Below, one piece after another: positions 53,601-64,000 of a DNA stretch of 64,000 bases; positions within the stretch are counted from its first letter, which is position 1; each line of letters starts with the position of its first letter. Origin of the DNA: Sthenelais limicola (lineage: Eukaryota; Annelida; Polychaeta; Phyllodocida; Sigalionidae). The stretch spans positions 21,433,067 to 21,497,066 of the forward strand of contig OW804094.1 in NCBI GenBank assembly GCA_942159475.1. The letters are read 5' to 3'. The position numbers were made by a program, and so were the translations under genes. The notes below the pieces were generated by a model. It ran no database searches. It was not told the origin of the DNA and worked only from the letters and a program-made list of their open reading frames with translations.

Positions 53601-56600
53601 TCGCGACAGTTCTCTCAGTTCATGCATTTCATTTCTGAACCAACATGCAGAAGTCACACAAACAGATCTGCTTATGCTGCAGCTGTTATAGAATTAATTG
53701 AAGACCTTCCTTTGAGATGAACATTCAATGAAAAGGTTGAAATTTCATTCTTCTAAATTACCTAAGGTAAACTATGGAAGTCCATATACAACAACTTAAG
53801 ATAAGGTAACTGAAACCCTGGAGAATAGGTATAACAATTCCCCTTGGTTGTATTCCCCATACTGAGCCCCCAACAGATGGTATTCATAACAATCAAGCTG
53901 ATGTGAAAATTTCTGATTTGGTGAAAGAAAATCATATGTTTATTTTGAACTTGTACAGATGTCAAAATTTAATGAAAGACTTGGTTTTGGCAATCTCAAA
54001 ATACACATATGCTTGATAAGGATTACTGATGTAACCAACACCGATTTCTTGTGGTTTGTTTTGTCAAGGTGTGTTATCAGTTCAACAATTAATGTTTATT
54101 CATGAAATGAGATTCAGTCCAATCCATGAAGTGCCAATTTGGGTGTTCAATGGCAAAACTTGGTGAAACTGTTTTCATTAGAAAGACACTTACAATTAGG
54201 CGTTTATATTTCTATATTAGGATGAAATTTATAAAGAGAACAGACAAGTGTTAGTTAATTCTGTTACAATGATATAGAATATAAAAATCATTTGCAACTA
54301 CCTCTACATGATGGCAAATCTATCCACTATTGTATTTTGCTTGGAATGATTCATTCAGGTACAAACTTTATAGATATCTAATGTAGGTATAGCTTAGCCA
54401 TGTTATACCAGGTTAGTATGAGTAGGACAACTTTATAAATATAATATAAATTGAGTATCAAGATATATGCATATGATTAAAAGTTAAAGAAATGCCTGCA
54501 TGGTCTCAATTCTGCTGATTTAATTTTAATTCTGATGAGACCTGTCAGACAGAAGAAGGTTCTGTGCTAGGGGTCAGATTCTGAGTATATTCTCATGACA
54601 AGAATTAGTTAAGGTATTATGTGCATGAACATTACAGATGATCATTTACGATAGTCTGTACGATGAAGGATTTACATAAACATAAAAACATTCATTTTGA
54701 ATCCGGTCAGAATCAGAGATCAGTCTGGGCACCACTGCTCTTCATTTTGTTATTCTAAAAAATGCTCGTTATCGTTAAATATGATTAATATAAGTCTGGC
54801 ACCAGGCTATTGATACTCATTTTTACAGTTGGATGCAATGTGCCAGCAGATAACGATATTTAAATGAGGCACATTACATTTTATGATGCAATTATGATTA
54901 CGACCAGCAAGTAGCGATACGATTAAGAATTTCACGAGCAAAGGTGCCCAGTAAGAGAATATCAGAGCAGAAAGAGTAACAACAGCTATTTTGCATAAAA
55001 CCCTTTGAATATCAAACATATCAATTCTTCCTTCTGGAAAATCAGAAGTTCTAGCCAAATATCATAGTCTCATGATGATAATAGTAGAGTAACGGATGCA
55101 TACGGCTTAGAACATTTTGTGAATAAAATGCCCTGATAACAAATACCAGTTCACCCACTATCATGTACACAAACTTAATCACATACATGATAAATGAAAA
55201 TGTAGGCTAAAAAACCTGACCTTAGTCCACGTCATAACTTTCTTCCGTACCTTGATTTAATAGCAAACAGACAGATCAAATTCTGGCTCCATTTCTATCA
55301 CACCATCACAGACTAGAACTCATCTAAATAATCACAATCATTACAGCACACTAGTTACATGCAATGAATTCTTGCTGGTATCAATATAACAAGCAATACA
55401 AAACTAGAGAAGTCACAGTTCTCAGACAAAGTCTTACTCAATCAACTTTAACACTTCCAAGATGTTATGTATTATATACCGGTATATAATGGTTATATGG
55501 ATATAACAGTCAGTATGTGTACCATTAATAAATGAAATTACCAAATTGCTAGTTTAGCGGAGGATTTAAAGAAGTATCAGGGAAGTTGATACAAAAAAGT
55601 TTTTAAATGAATTCAATAAAGGGCATATAATACATATTTAATGGTAAGCAGTAATCAGAAGTTATGGAACTAGATTCCAGCAGAATATGGTTCCATGAAT
55701 TGTGATTACTCATGCTTCATACCTTAGGGCACGTAAGTGTCATGGTGGCAGTGAGCCAATTAACTTAATCAAGGCATCCACTTGCACCAATGTGTTGATC
55801 AGAAATGAACAATCCCCATAGACTTAGCATTGCAGGTAATAAATAGTCACTCCATACATTGCCCCATAGACTTAGCATTGCAGGGGATACATATTCACTC
55901 TTTATTATACACGCATTGCTCTGAAAACAACGTATCTAGAGTGATTTACGCATAGTGCGTATTTCACTAGTGATTTACGTGGTGTTGTCATGGCAACCAA
56001 TATGTTTTTTACTAAGATTACCGGTAAAATTCAAATTAATGACTCAATTTTTTTCTATTTTCATGATTGAAAGCATGTATAATAAATCTGTTAACTAACT
56101 TGTTGGTTTCAGTCGCTTAGAATATTGCACTCGTTGCTACGCAACTTGTGCGATATTCACACTCCTTCAACCAACTCGGTAGTTAACCTGTATATACATC
56201 ACCCCATAGACTTAGGATTGAAGGGGATTAATATTCACTCCATACATCACCCCATAGACTTAGCATTGCAGGGGATAAATATTCACTCTATACATCACCC
56301 CATAGACTTAGCATTGCAGATGATACATATTCACTCCATACATCGCCCCATTAGAGGCTTAAAGATTCTGGTGGCAATGTTTTGGTGTTTCTAATGGACA
56401 TCTGGTCATCAGAACTCTTTGAAGTGATGAAATAACTGAATACTTATGCCCGCAATGCTGAGCCTATGGGAGTTTCTCACTTGCTGTTAACACAGTGGTG
56501 CAGTGGCGTGCCTCAAACACTCACTACCATGGACTACTTAGCCTCCCTGTTCTCTCTATAATTCCCACATCTCATACAAATACTGCACAGTTACCAGTAT

Positions 56601-59600
56601 AATACTCAAATCTATTTTTTTAGACAGAAGAAACCCAAGATAACTTGAGTAGAATTTTATCATTCCAAATCACTATTCATTTCTATGAAATTACAAATAT
56701 TGAGCTTGATTTATACTTTTCAATTGAAATGATATAAATCAATCCTCGAGAAGACATATATATCACAGGCAAAAGAAATGGGAGTTACTGAAAATAATCC
56801 AAAGAAGAAAATAACTTAATTTAAAAATTATTTGAATATTATTGCTTTGTCTTGTAGGCTTAACGTACATATTCCGAATTAAAGTTGTAGGAAACTTTCT
56901 GTCATGAAATGTTAGGTTATATGTATGTATAAATAACTGAACGAAAGTTGTGTGATCCACAGAGCTGATTTTCATGAAAATGGAAGTTATTTTGTAAATG
57001 AAACAAAAATAAATTTTACAACTTATTCCAATTGAAAAATTAAAAATATTAAAAAACTGGAAAATATGATGTAATAATAACATCCCATGATTTAATTCAG
57101 TTTAATCCATGCTCATGTGAAAATATCTTAGCATTTCCAACTCACTTTTCTAAAACCCTGAAATTCAATTCATACATGTGAAATTACATTTGTAACTTGT
57201 ATCAACAGAAAACCTTCACATATTTGCTTTTTGCTCATTATTACAATAGATATGAAATGATGTTCAACATATTAATACACGATAGCTAGCGCCTCCTCCC
57301 TTGTTTCAATCGGGTGTCATTGACCGGAAGGAGAGCTGACACCATATGGTATTGTCCACCTAGTAGCCACTGGTCACTTCCTTTTCCTTGCTCCAGTTCA
57401 TTCCTCCAGTGGATCTACATCTATTAACCCACCCACCCACCCACCCTCGCCAAAACCAGCAAATGTGGGTAGTTAACATGCTCATCCTCATATATACACA
57501 TATTACAAGGACTGACTGTAAATTCACTAATTTCATTTTAAATCTCACCAAATTATTCCTTAAAATGCTGAATAAAATCTCCAAGCTTTTTGTGAAGCTG
57601 TGAAGCATAAGACACAGACATAGTAATAAGATTTCTCTCCAGACACTTTCCTTTTTGCGATGAATGTCTATAACATTTATGCTCATCGTTGGTATAGCAC
57701 TTGCCTTGAAGAAACAAAATTCAAGCCACCAAAAGGTCTGGAATTCTGTGAGTGATCCTCAGGGACGTTCCATGTTATTACTGCCTTTTATATTCATGTA
57801 CAGACAAGATGAAATAACCTTCAGCCACTGTTCCACCAAATCCAATGTTTTCATCTGATACAGATTTTGGAAATCGTGTCTCAATCCGCCTGATTAAAAA
57901 ATCGGTTTGGATCGGACACAGGCTTAAGTCTAGTAAACTACAACTACTTTTGTAAAGACTTGAAACATTATGTACATTGGACAGATTTTTCCTTTTTATA
58001 TCACAAGTTAGGTTGTTACTCCACGGTGAAATGTGTATCACATAGCATTTGTATGTAGAGGCGTGTGGTACATACCGTGTGGTACATTGTTTTGTACCAC
58101 ATGGGCGTGGCCTAATGATAAACGCAAAATAAACTCATTTGATTGGTTCCCTTCCACGCGGGAAAATGCGTTGTCAATGACTCTTACTAGCGTTACTAAC
58201 GTTGCGACGTTACGATGTACACTATTGCGTCGTCGCCGGCATCAGTGAGAGAAGAATGGCCGTAACTTTGTAAGTAAATAAAGGACTTTGAGTTCTAATT
58301 TATAATTAATCTAATTGCACCGTGGAGTAAAAATAGCACCGCATCTCGTAGGTGTTCTGGCAAGAAGGATCGCATAGACCCTCAACGATTCTTTTCAATA
58401 TAACCCACTCGCCTATCGGCTCGTGGGCCATGTGAAAAGAATCATCTCGGGTCCATGCGATCCTTCACGCCAGAACACCTACTCGTGCGGTACTATCATA
58501 TTATCACACTTAACAGAGTGAGATCTGCATATAATATTATGTGATATTGTTTGACCATATCAACGTGTTGATATACTCATAAAGAACATTATAAATGTCC
58601 ACTTGGGATATAAACATATTGTAAACTCAAGATTGACATGCTTGAGATACTGTGGATGCGCTCAGTGGTTCACAGCCACTTTATGTAAATATCAGTAAAC
58701 CACCTTGTACATCAAGAAAGCTCTGGCCTTTCAGCTTCTCATTATGTTTGGTCTAAAGATTTTATTGCCTGAAAATACTTAAGGATTCTTTAAATGAATT
58801 AGGGTTGGCAAATGCCATAGCCCTTTTATACTACATGGAAAAATAAAGTGTTAAAAAATTTTTTAAAAATACTATGGTGCAATGTCCACCTTACCTCATA
58901 ATCCTCAACAACCAAAAGCTTCTCCGGTTTTTCCACGATGCCCATCTCTGGCTGCCATATGTCCTGCTCGAGTTCCAAGTCATCGAAAATCTTCTTAATT
59001 CTCCTGTTCTTCTCACCGAGTCGTGTGATCTCCTGCTCCTTCTTATCGAAGACTCCGTCAAACTCCTTGTTGAATGCCTGCCTGATCCGGTAGATAGCGT
59101 CCTGTATTTGGAAAGTGATAACTCTGATGCATATGGCGGTGTGATATTGGAATGTTGCTTTGCTCAGAGAAGGATGGAGAAGGAATGGGAACAGGATATT
59201 TTATAACTTTTAGTGAGCTCCAAGACACTCACTGTAACTAGATATATTTAGGCCCAAGCATTTTTCTGCCAGGTTAATACAATTACAGCTAAAAGAACTA
59301 CTGCTCTTATGTTATCATTCATAGCAATTACCCACAACCTTCATGCATGTACTTCCATCATGCCAGATTAAGTTTGACATTAAAGGGCCTAATCCACCAA
59401 GCCGATTCTTATGCGATTTTGTGCCACAGAGGACTTTTTGCACTAAATCCGGTGAGTATTAATAACATTTAGAGAAAATTAGAAGCAAACACTTGAAGGG
59501 GAAAGCCTTATGTTGTCAATTGTTGTTTTGTTGTTGTTGAGACTTTTATTTGCCAGACGGCAATGTCGATGGGTCTAAGCTCCCAGCTTAGGGAGGGTTT

Positions 59601-60092
59601 CAAGCCCTATCGGACATTACATGATTTATGATTTGTAGGGGTAAACAGTACTCCATGGCGTCGACGACACATAGGAGGCCCCTACTTATGGAGGTCTCAG
59701 ACAACATTAATTTAAATCAAGATTACGCTTAGAGACAGCACCCAATCATAGTGAGTGAGACAAGATTATATGGGTAATAGTACCAAAAGGATAATATTAC
59801 AATGCGAATATAAAGAGCCTCTAGGGCAAAAATACAAAATGGTTATAGCTATACAAAATACAACAACAATAATAATAACAATAATAACTTTTAGTGCCTC
59901 AGGACCATGGTATAGACCCAGTACTACAGGCCAAACACAAGAAGCATAAAGGTACAATTACAGTTGATAACAATATAAGTAAAGGTCTGACTTTACTTAC
60001 CTCCAACAGTACTATCTGTGAGATCTTCTGTTCACGTGTGTGCAGCTCAAACTGACTGTAGAACAGCTCACTCCCACCTCCATATTGTTCAC
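38609..60092 (-). CDS. CFAP43: CFAP43, C-terminal half (16 exons, 5' end outside the window)
   Basis: CFAP43 is a cilia- and flagella-associated protein with WD repeats and a coiled-coil C-terminus, tethering the axonemal inner-arm machinery. Exons, minus order: 60092-60001, 59101-58895, 53212-53192, 49442-49272, 49084-48956, 48607-48500, 47463-47340, 46717-46552, 44772-44547, 44256-44144, 43371-43164, 42557-42484, 41868-41778, 40905-40825, 39939-39786 and 38778-38609. They total 2135 nt, giving 710 residues in continuous phase to TAG. Recognisable blocks are [52 protein letters not shown]...[30 protein letters not shown] and [15 protein letters not shown]. All are highly charged and predicted coiled coil. 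The family is about 1650 residues, so the WD-repeat half is missing to the right. The start of the 43371 exon is uncertain. Confidence 0.9.
38837..39071. mobile_element. Family A MITE in the last CFAP43 intron
   Basis: GGGTCAGATCTTCAGCAAATG at the left and AAATTCTGACCC at the right, with ACAT/ACAA flanks. Reverse internal orientation. It begins 58 bp from the terminal exon's acceptor. Confidence 0.88.
40028..40108. mobile_element. Family B MITE fragment
   Basis: Only the left end is present (GATGTGTTACAGGAAAATGA...AAGATCTCTTTATTGG). It is truncated where the fold-back element at 40109 begins. Confidence 0.75.
40109..40611. mobile_element. Fold-back element interrupted by a family C MITE
   Basis: The left arm GCACTCTGTTCGGTTTGTAA and the right arm (its inverse, ending at 40610) continue through ATTGATCGAGAT and GGGTC. 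A third copy of the arm sequence (CGGTTTGTAATCGATCAAG) occurs after 40504. A family C MITE (40145-40489) is inserted in the left arm. A short internal palindrome CCCCAAAGGGG lies at about 40550. Confidence 0.75.
40145..40489. mobile_element. Family C MITE in CFAP43 intron
   Basis: Ends CCAATAGGGGACTTGCAT and ATGCAAATCTCCTATCG, diverged by a few bases from the intact copy at 17272. One octamer ATGCAAAT is kept and the other has decayed to ACTTGCAT. It has no ORF. Confidence 0.88.
40926..41153. mobile_element. Family A MITE beside CFAP43 exon
   Basis: GGGTCAGATTTACAGAAAATT at the left and GAAAATCTCACCC at the right, flanked by ACAT on both sides. It lies 20 bp upstream (in gene sense) of the exon that starts at 40905. 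Confidence 0.88.
43342..43815. repeat. 31-bp minisatellite abutting a CFAP43 exon
   Basis: About fifteen tandem units of TACTCATCAACATTGGCATT plus CAGTCTACAGT. The gene-proximal end merges with exon sequence. The exon reads (minus) GATGAGTACCTGGTTCACTA and the far end of the array (43796-43822) reads GATGAGTAACTGGTTCACTG. The repeat unit equals this sequence with an 8-bp deletion. It therefore appears to have expanded from the exon's own 5' edge. The three long + strand ORFs here only read the repeat. Confidence 0.9.
45370..45520. repeat. Short tandem duplication in CFAP43 intron
   Basis: Two diverged units of about 73 bp share GGTAGTATACTACC, ACCAGCTATRATAGCT and GGTAAAATATC. Non-coding. 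Confidence 0.65.
46290..46506. mobile_element. Fold-back MITE, 217 bp
   Basis: The left end GGCGACTCCACTAGAGAGAA and the right end (inverse GGAACTCCACTAGAGGAAA) continue into AAACGG. A second internal inverted pair, TTGCCCACTAA/TTAGTGGGCAA, lies inside the arms. It has no ORF. Confidence 0.7.
46955..47233. repeat. Minisatellite of palindromic ATCACAC..GTGTGAT units
   Basis: Nine or so units of about 30-32 bp read AACACTTAGAATTATCACAC plus NNGTGTGAT. Each unit contains an interrupted palindrome around ATCACACNNGTGTGAT. It lies in a CFAP43 intron and is non-coding. Confidence 0.88.
47490..47724. mobile_element. Family A MITE in CFAP43 intron
   Basis: GGGTCAGATTTTCAGAAAAT at the left and GAAAATCTGACCC at the right, flanked by ATAT. 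It starts 26 bp from the acceptor of the exon at 47463. Confidence 0.92.
49534..49750. mobile_element. Decayed family A MITE
   Basis: GGGTCACATCACCTGAAAATG at the left and TGATGACCTGGCCC at the right. The interior (CACCTCCACCAATCCTCTCA) is clearly family A. Older than other copies judging by the mismatches. Confidence 0.78.
50138..50301. mobile_element. Fold-back family I, copy 1
   Basis: The left end CCCATAGACTTAGCATTGCA pairs with the right end (inverse CCCATAGGCTCAGCATTGCA), enclosing about 120 bp. The same ends occur around 55815-56471. It has no ORF. Confidence 0.7.
52150..52945. repeat. 165-bp direct duplication 460 bp apart
   Basis: 52150-52316 and 52778-52945 share almost identical sequence, from GGTAGGAAGCACTCATATTA to GGGGGAAGGTTTCACTTTGAATGA. 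They differ at fewer than ten positions. The duplicated block has no terminal repeats or coding capacity. Confidence 0.85.
53192..53212 (-). CDS. CFAP43: 21-nt CFAP43 microexon (TPPPPPK)
   Basis: The minus strand reads TTCTTAG|ACGCCACCGCCACCGCCCAAA|GTAAGT, with good splice sites on both sides of 21 nt. It is phase 0 at both ends, so skipping keeps the frame. It would insert TPPPPPK between VVEDYE and [11 protein letters not shown]. It lies 5.7 kb from the upstream exon and 3.7 kb from the downstream one. No such insert is expected from the family, so it may be lineage-specific or alternatively spliced. Confidence 0.6.
55815..56471. mobile_element. Family I element with tandem left ends, split by repeat H
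   Basis: Units CCCATAGACTTAGCATTGCA plus a TATTCACTC spacer repeat about every 47 bp at 55815-55890 and 56200-56345. The right end (CAATGCTGAGCCTATGGGA) is at 56450-56471. A reverse copy of repeat H (55907-56195) lies between the two groups of units, so H inserted into the tandem block. Confidence 0.7.
58016..58331. mobile_element. Element with 14-bp inverted ends
   Basis: TTACTCCACGGTG near 58016 and CACCGTGGAGTAA at 58319-58331 are inverted. The interior is GC-rich for this region (ACGCGGGAAAATGCG, CGTCGTCGCCGGC). It lies directly beside the hairpin at 58338. Class unknown. Confidence 0.5.
58338..58492. repeat. 155-bp fold-back hairpin
   Basis: The arms (left ACCGCATCTCGTAGGTGTTC, inverse of the right ACCGCACGAGTAGGTGTTCT) pair over about 65 bp. 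The centre is a 24-nt hairpin (58404-58427). In reverse it differs by only two bases from the centre of the fold-back at 11213-11380. Confidence 0.82.
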
Positions 60093-62293
60093 CTAGAAAC
60101 ACAATATCTTGCATTATAGTGTATGCTTGTGTTGTATACATACAACTGGACCATTCAGAGATAAAACTGATGAATACTGATCAACTTGGCATTGTAACAA
60201 ATTCATATGTTCAAAAGTGCCTGAAATAAAAGATGTTATAACATTTGACAAGCACTTTATTCATCACTGTTTAGTTTTAGAATGATGAAATATCGCCACC
60301 ATCCCGTCACACTGCTCCAATAAGATTGCATTAAAAAAATGATCAATGTCAAAATTGTAATAAAATAATTGAATGAAAAGTAAATAAGGTTGGAAACATT
60401 CGTGAGTGAACCTGACAGGTGGCTCAGTCACATTTCCAATCATATATTGATTATATGTATAACAAATTGACACTTTCTCAAATATGACTTCCCTAGATTT
60501 TACTTCGGGGGGTACATTCGCTTCTTACAGTTTTGTTGTTTTGATTTCTGGGTTAGACCTTATCCCAGTATCAAAAGTAAAATGGAATGAATGCAGAAAC
60601 TGTTAAGACTGATGTGCTGGGGTAGATAAAATCACTCATTCACAAAGTACAGCATGTCCATCTCAAGGGCATCCTTTCTTCTCAATATGATAGAAATTTG
60701 TTCCTCAAAGCTTTCCAGCAGTAGGTGTAAATTCTTGCAGGTCCGATTACTGTTATTGATCTAGCTGCCGCCTAATATTTAAATTTGGAACTAATCTGGA
60801 AGTCGCTTGTCCTTCCCGCAGTACTTCCAGCTATGGTAAAGTGAGTGCCGCTCTATGGTGTTTCATATTCTAATGATCGCCCAAGAATAATTATCCAAGC
60901 TATAAACTGATATTATATGCCAAACAAATCATAACAATTTCAGAATCATGCAGGCCTCAGATTTTTAAATCCATTAAGAAATGGCAAGATGGCACCCAAT
61001 TTTGTAACAAATGTTTAGTTTTAGCGCTGTAACCAGAAGGTAGCTTCCACTCTCAGCAACATGGTGGTTGTGGCGACAACTGACCCTGGTCAGTGGTGGT
61101 GAACCTGCACACCACACAACACAGAGTTGTGGACAATTCTTGCAATCCTGGTTACGGTGTGCAGGCTAAATATGGTAATATTCCATACTTTAATTGGGGC
61201 AAGTTTGTTCCTAACTCACCGGTTTCTCTCAAACAAAAATGAAGACAAAGAAAGAAAAAAAAAAGATAAAGAAAAATACAAAACCAAACCCAGTCATCCT
61301 CTTCAATGACCTTATCTGCAATAAAACTGGAGCATGGAATAAAATAGCATCCTTTTTAAAAAAAAAAAAAAAATAGCATCCTTCACCGAGAAAAACATTG
61401 TGCTTGTCATTCCTGAGTTTTGGTGTATTAAAAGGGGCAGTGGGCTGTTTGAGAAAAAGATTTCAGTTATTAGCAAAAGAGAGCAGTCATACCCAATGAT
61501 ATAAAGAATAATATAAAGCCAGGAATCCACTGGGCCGCATTGTGTGTGATGTGTCGCGTGCAACAAAAAAGTAATATGATAACTCTTTTGTTATTCAACA
61601 TGAAATCTTTGTAACTCATGTTTGTGAACCTTTTTGTCACATACGATGTATACCTCACACATATTGCACCAGTGAAGACCCAGTTTAAGAAGAAAGAATA
61701 ACCTTATTATTATCAGCAAGATAAGAAAATTGGATTCATGTGCTCAAAGGGGGAAACTGGTGAGAAATTGTACCTCTTATGATGAGTCTCTATCTCTGAT
61801 AATCTATATTAAAAGAGCTGAAGCTCCTTTGTTTTTAGTAAACTTATGAATACAAATAGTAGGTTCAAGATTAGGAGATCCAGCTAGGGCCTTCTCCCCA
61901 ATATGATGATACCAAGCAGGGGGGACAGAGTCAACCGGTACCAGAAATAAGGGGAGAAATAATTTGCCTCACTTTTATTGTAATGTTTTATCAATATGGA
62001 CATACCAGGGGTACCTGGAAGAAAAGGTTGTAAAACATTCCTGCATTTGAGAGAAAGCCAGCAAATAAACAGCTTCTCATGTGGTATTAAATTACCAATG
62101 GAAAAAATCACACTTTGGGGGATATGTTTGATTTTAATGATTTAACTATGATTTTGTATAATTGACAAATTAAAAACTATTGCAAAGGTTTAAGATTTGT
62201 ATCACATCTAGACCATTTAAACAGTGAAATCATGTCTTTAAGATTTTGTGATCAGGTTCATTTACAAGATAAAATTAAATCACATCCTTCTAA

Positions 62294-62495
62294 AGGCTGA
62301 CGCACACATGGCCCATTTGGCTCCCTATTCCCCCACGATTTGGGTCTCCTTTTGAATTCTAAGATTTCATTTCAAACCATGGTTTATGTTATTTCAAAAA
62401 CATAAATCAGGATTTGAAATGAAATCCTAAGATTCATCAGGAGACCCAAATCGTGGGGAAATAGGGAGCCAAATCGGCCATGTGTGCGTCAGCCT
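62294..62495. mobile_element. Harbinger-like fold-back MITE, TAA duplication
   Basis: The left end AGGCTGACGCACACATGGCC pairs with the right end. The inverted arms of about 80 bp contain GGCTCCCTATT, CCCACGATTTGGGTCTCC and TTTCATTTCAAA. TAA flanks both sides. A 3-bp TAA/TTA duplication is typical of PIF/Harbinger-mobilised MITEs. Confidence 0.8.
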
Positions 62496-63289
62496 TAATT
62501 GTAAAAATGATTGTAATGGCAATAAGTATGTATACAGAGCATGAGACCAACAGGTTTTCTTCCAAAGAAGAATGGCTCTGTACTGATTCCTTGTTGGTCA
62601 CAATGTCTAATTTCAATGAAAACATACCATAGCAATTATGTAGATTTTGTGCAAGATTTCCATGCAGTTGTTTTTTGGATTAACTCAAGGGCATGACTTA
62701 CCACGCTGTTTATCCTTTTCTGTTGTGTATCATAATCATTCATTTCATGTTTATATCTTTTTTTATTATTATCATTTCATTGAATACTATTTATTTCATT
62801 GAATATCTATTTCATTGAATATCTAATTTTTTATTAAATTGCAATCTGAACAGCAACAGTATTCTGATATTTTGAATGTATGGTAATATTATGATTTCGC
62901 TTTACAATAAATAAGTATTTAAGTCCTTTTCATTGAAACATTTTTTCACAAGGCATTCAATAAAGAACCGAATTCAAGGACACAGAGCAGTCAGAGAGAA
63001 AATGACCTCAAACTGGGGAAGGTTAATAGTTAAAATTGAAATCTTATTTTTCCAAAATATATGTTTGGATTTGGATATTTTTCAAATTCTGCACGAAACT
63101 GATGAGATATTTAAAGATACTCTAGATGTAACCATTTATCAATTATTAAAATCTCCAATCAGCTTATGACTAGATTAAACTCAGATACATACAAGAATCC
63201 TTCTTGGATAGCTATTTAACAATCAATACACTAACAACAATCTAAATATTATTACAACACTGCTATCAATATATCTACAGTGTTCCCGA

Positions 63290-63380
63290 AAAGACGTCGG
63301 CACGTCGGCAAAAGCCGACGTAAAATTTAATTGGCCGACGTATGCTCCTTTCACGTCGGCCACTTTGGCCGACGTCGTCG
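63290..63380. repeat. Cluster of GCCGACGT/ACGTCGGC words
   Basis: Seven or so ACGTCGGC or GCCGACGT words in both directions within 90 bp, in otherwise AT-rich sequence. The minus strand is open across it (TTSAKVADVKGAYVGQLNF). It could be a decayed coding repeat or a protein-binding cluster. No family was recognised. Confidence 0.5.
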
Positions 63381-64000
63381 TCACCTCCAATGCCATAATT
63401 GATTTTATGTAAACGGGATTAATATTCTAATTACCTATACATAAATGCTGGTGAAACATATTTCTAAAGATGAGATCAAGCCGATATCAATGATGGTAAA
63501 CGCTACATCCAAGTAATTCATCATAACATCAGATAACATCAGATATACATAAATTGAGAGGCTTGCAGCATTATTATTAATTTCTTTTTCTGTTGTAGTA
63601 TTGTTTTGAGACAGTTTGCAATATATTTAAATTATATTTTGAAAACGTTATGTTAATTTTTTTTAAATGGATGAATAGGATACATACATTTCACTAAGCT
63701 CATACTTACTATTTGGCATGAAATCATAGGCCCTACACATGATAATGAGTGATCTTTGGTTAAAGCAAAGAGATTAGTATCTAAACTCTTTGTTTAAAGT
63801 AAAATATTTCCCCCTTACCTAAAAGTACATCGAAATTTCTGCGAATAATAAAGCTGTATTATGGGAACCAAACTTAACTGGGAAAACTATGTTGCATGAT
63901 ATTTAACCCCAAAAATACTGAAAATGCACCAGAGAGCAAGCAGAAATTCTTAGCTTCTGGGGCCCTAGGCGGGCCCCAGACCCCATGCCTAATGGGTTGA

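Larger units (their letters stand above)
53213..58894. other. Large CFAP43 intron with repeat H/I cluster
   Basis: AT-rich, with no exon found. It includes family I and H sequences (55815-56471) and fold-backs near 58015-58492. The ORF reading [10 protein letters not shown] simply translates the 46-bp tandem unit CCCATAGACTTAGCATTGCA. Confidence 0.55.
60093..64000. other. Right-hand CFAP43 intron, no exon seen
   Basis: No further CFAP43 coding block could be found before the window ends, so this is one intron of at least 3.9 kb. It holds a TAA-flanked fold-back (62294-62495) and a GCCGACGT cluster (63290-63380). A family B right-end fragment (GATGAGATCAAGCCGAT...) lies near 63470-63500. Confidence 0.55.

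Noticed and set aside
56125..56394. ORF with repeated [10 protein letters not shown]
   Set aside because: It is a translation of the 47-bp tandem units of family I.
58016..58331. A short host exon starting at the ATGGCC near 58256
   Set aside because: The sequence lies between inverted ends in a large CFAP43 intron. No splice-compatible continuation was found.

Overview
The window looks like nuclear DNA of a non-vertebrate animal, most likely a marine invertebrate. It is AT-rich, its genes are split by many short introns, and it is packed with small DNA transposons. It also carries a tyrosine-recombinase retrotransposon, an endonuclease-type LINE and an axonemal (CFAP43) gene. I cannot name the phylum from the sequence alone. 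The ORF fragments and exons below were joined by hand using splice sites and reading phase.

Three protein-coding genes were found. (1) A complete actin gene on the + strand (5'UTR exon about 2155-2311, coding exons 3386-14599, polyA signal 15310). It encodes a 379-residue, rather divergent actin. The promoter has a TATA box and two perfect CArG boxes, which lie in a 346-bp tandem duplication. (2) A nine-exon + strand gene (17726-36378) for a 392-residue kinase-fold protein that resembles methylthioribose kinase. (3) The 3' half of CFAP43 on the - strand (16 exons, 60092 down to 38609, 710 residues in one continuous reading phase). Its 5' half lies beyond the right edge. Genes 2 and 3 converge, with about 2.2 kb between their stop codons.

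Most of the remaining sequence is mobile DNA, much of it nested. Family A is a MITE of about 235 bp with 28-bp inverted ends and 4-bp target duplications (14 copies). Family B is about 410 bp with 4-bp target duplications (about 15 copies). Family C is about 350 bp with ends that contain an octamer motif (3 copies). There are also several single fold-back elements, a 1.6-kb LTR element with identical LTRs (7162-8769), a tRNA-derived SINE, 5'-truncated LINEs, and a 4.7-kb Ngaro/PAT-type retrotransposon with split direct repeats (21833-26518). Intron 2 of actin is almost entirely nested transposons.

The most notable observation is in the kinase gene. Intron 5 (31851-32090) consists of exactly one family A MITE plus its 4-bp target duplication. 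Removing it restores the uninterrupted codon sequence, so the element behaves like an introner, that is, a transposon that makes an intron. A TIR base change supplies the donor AG|GT, the duplicated target supplies the acceptor AG, and the TIR supplies a CTGAC branch-point-like motif. Other points of interest are a 21-nt proline-rich microexon in CFAP43, a minisatellite that apparently grew out of a CFAP43 exon boundary, and a 118-bp host duplication flanking the tyrosine-recombinase retrotransposon.
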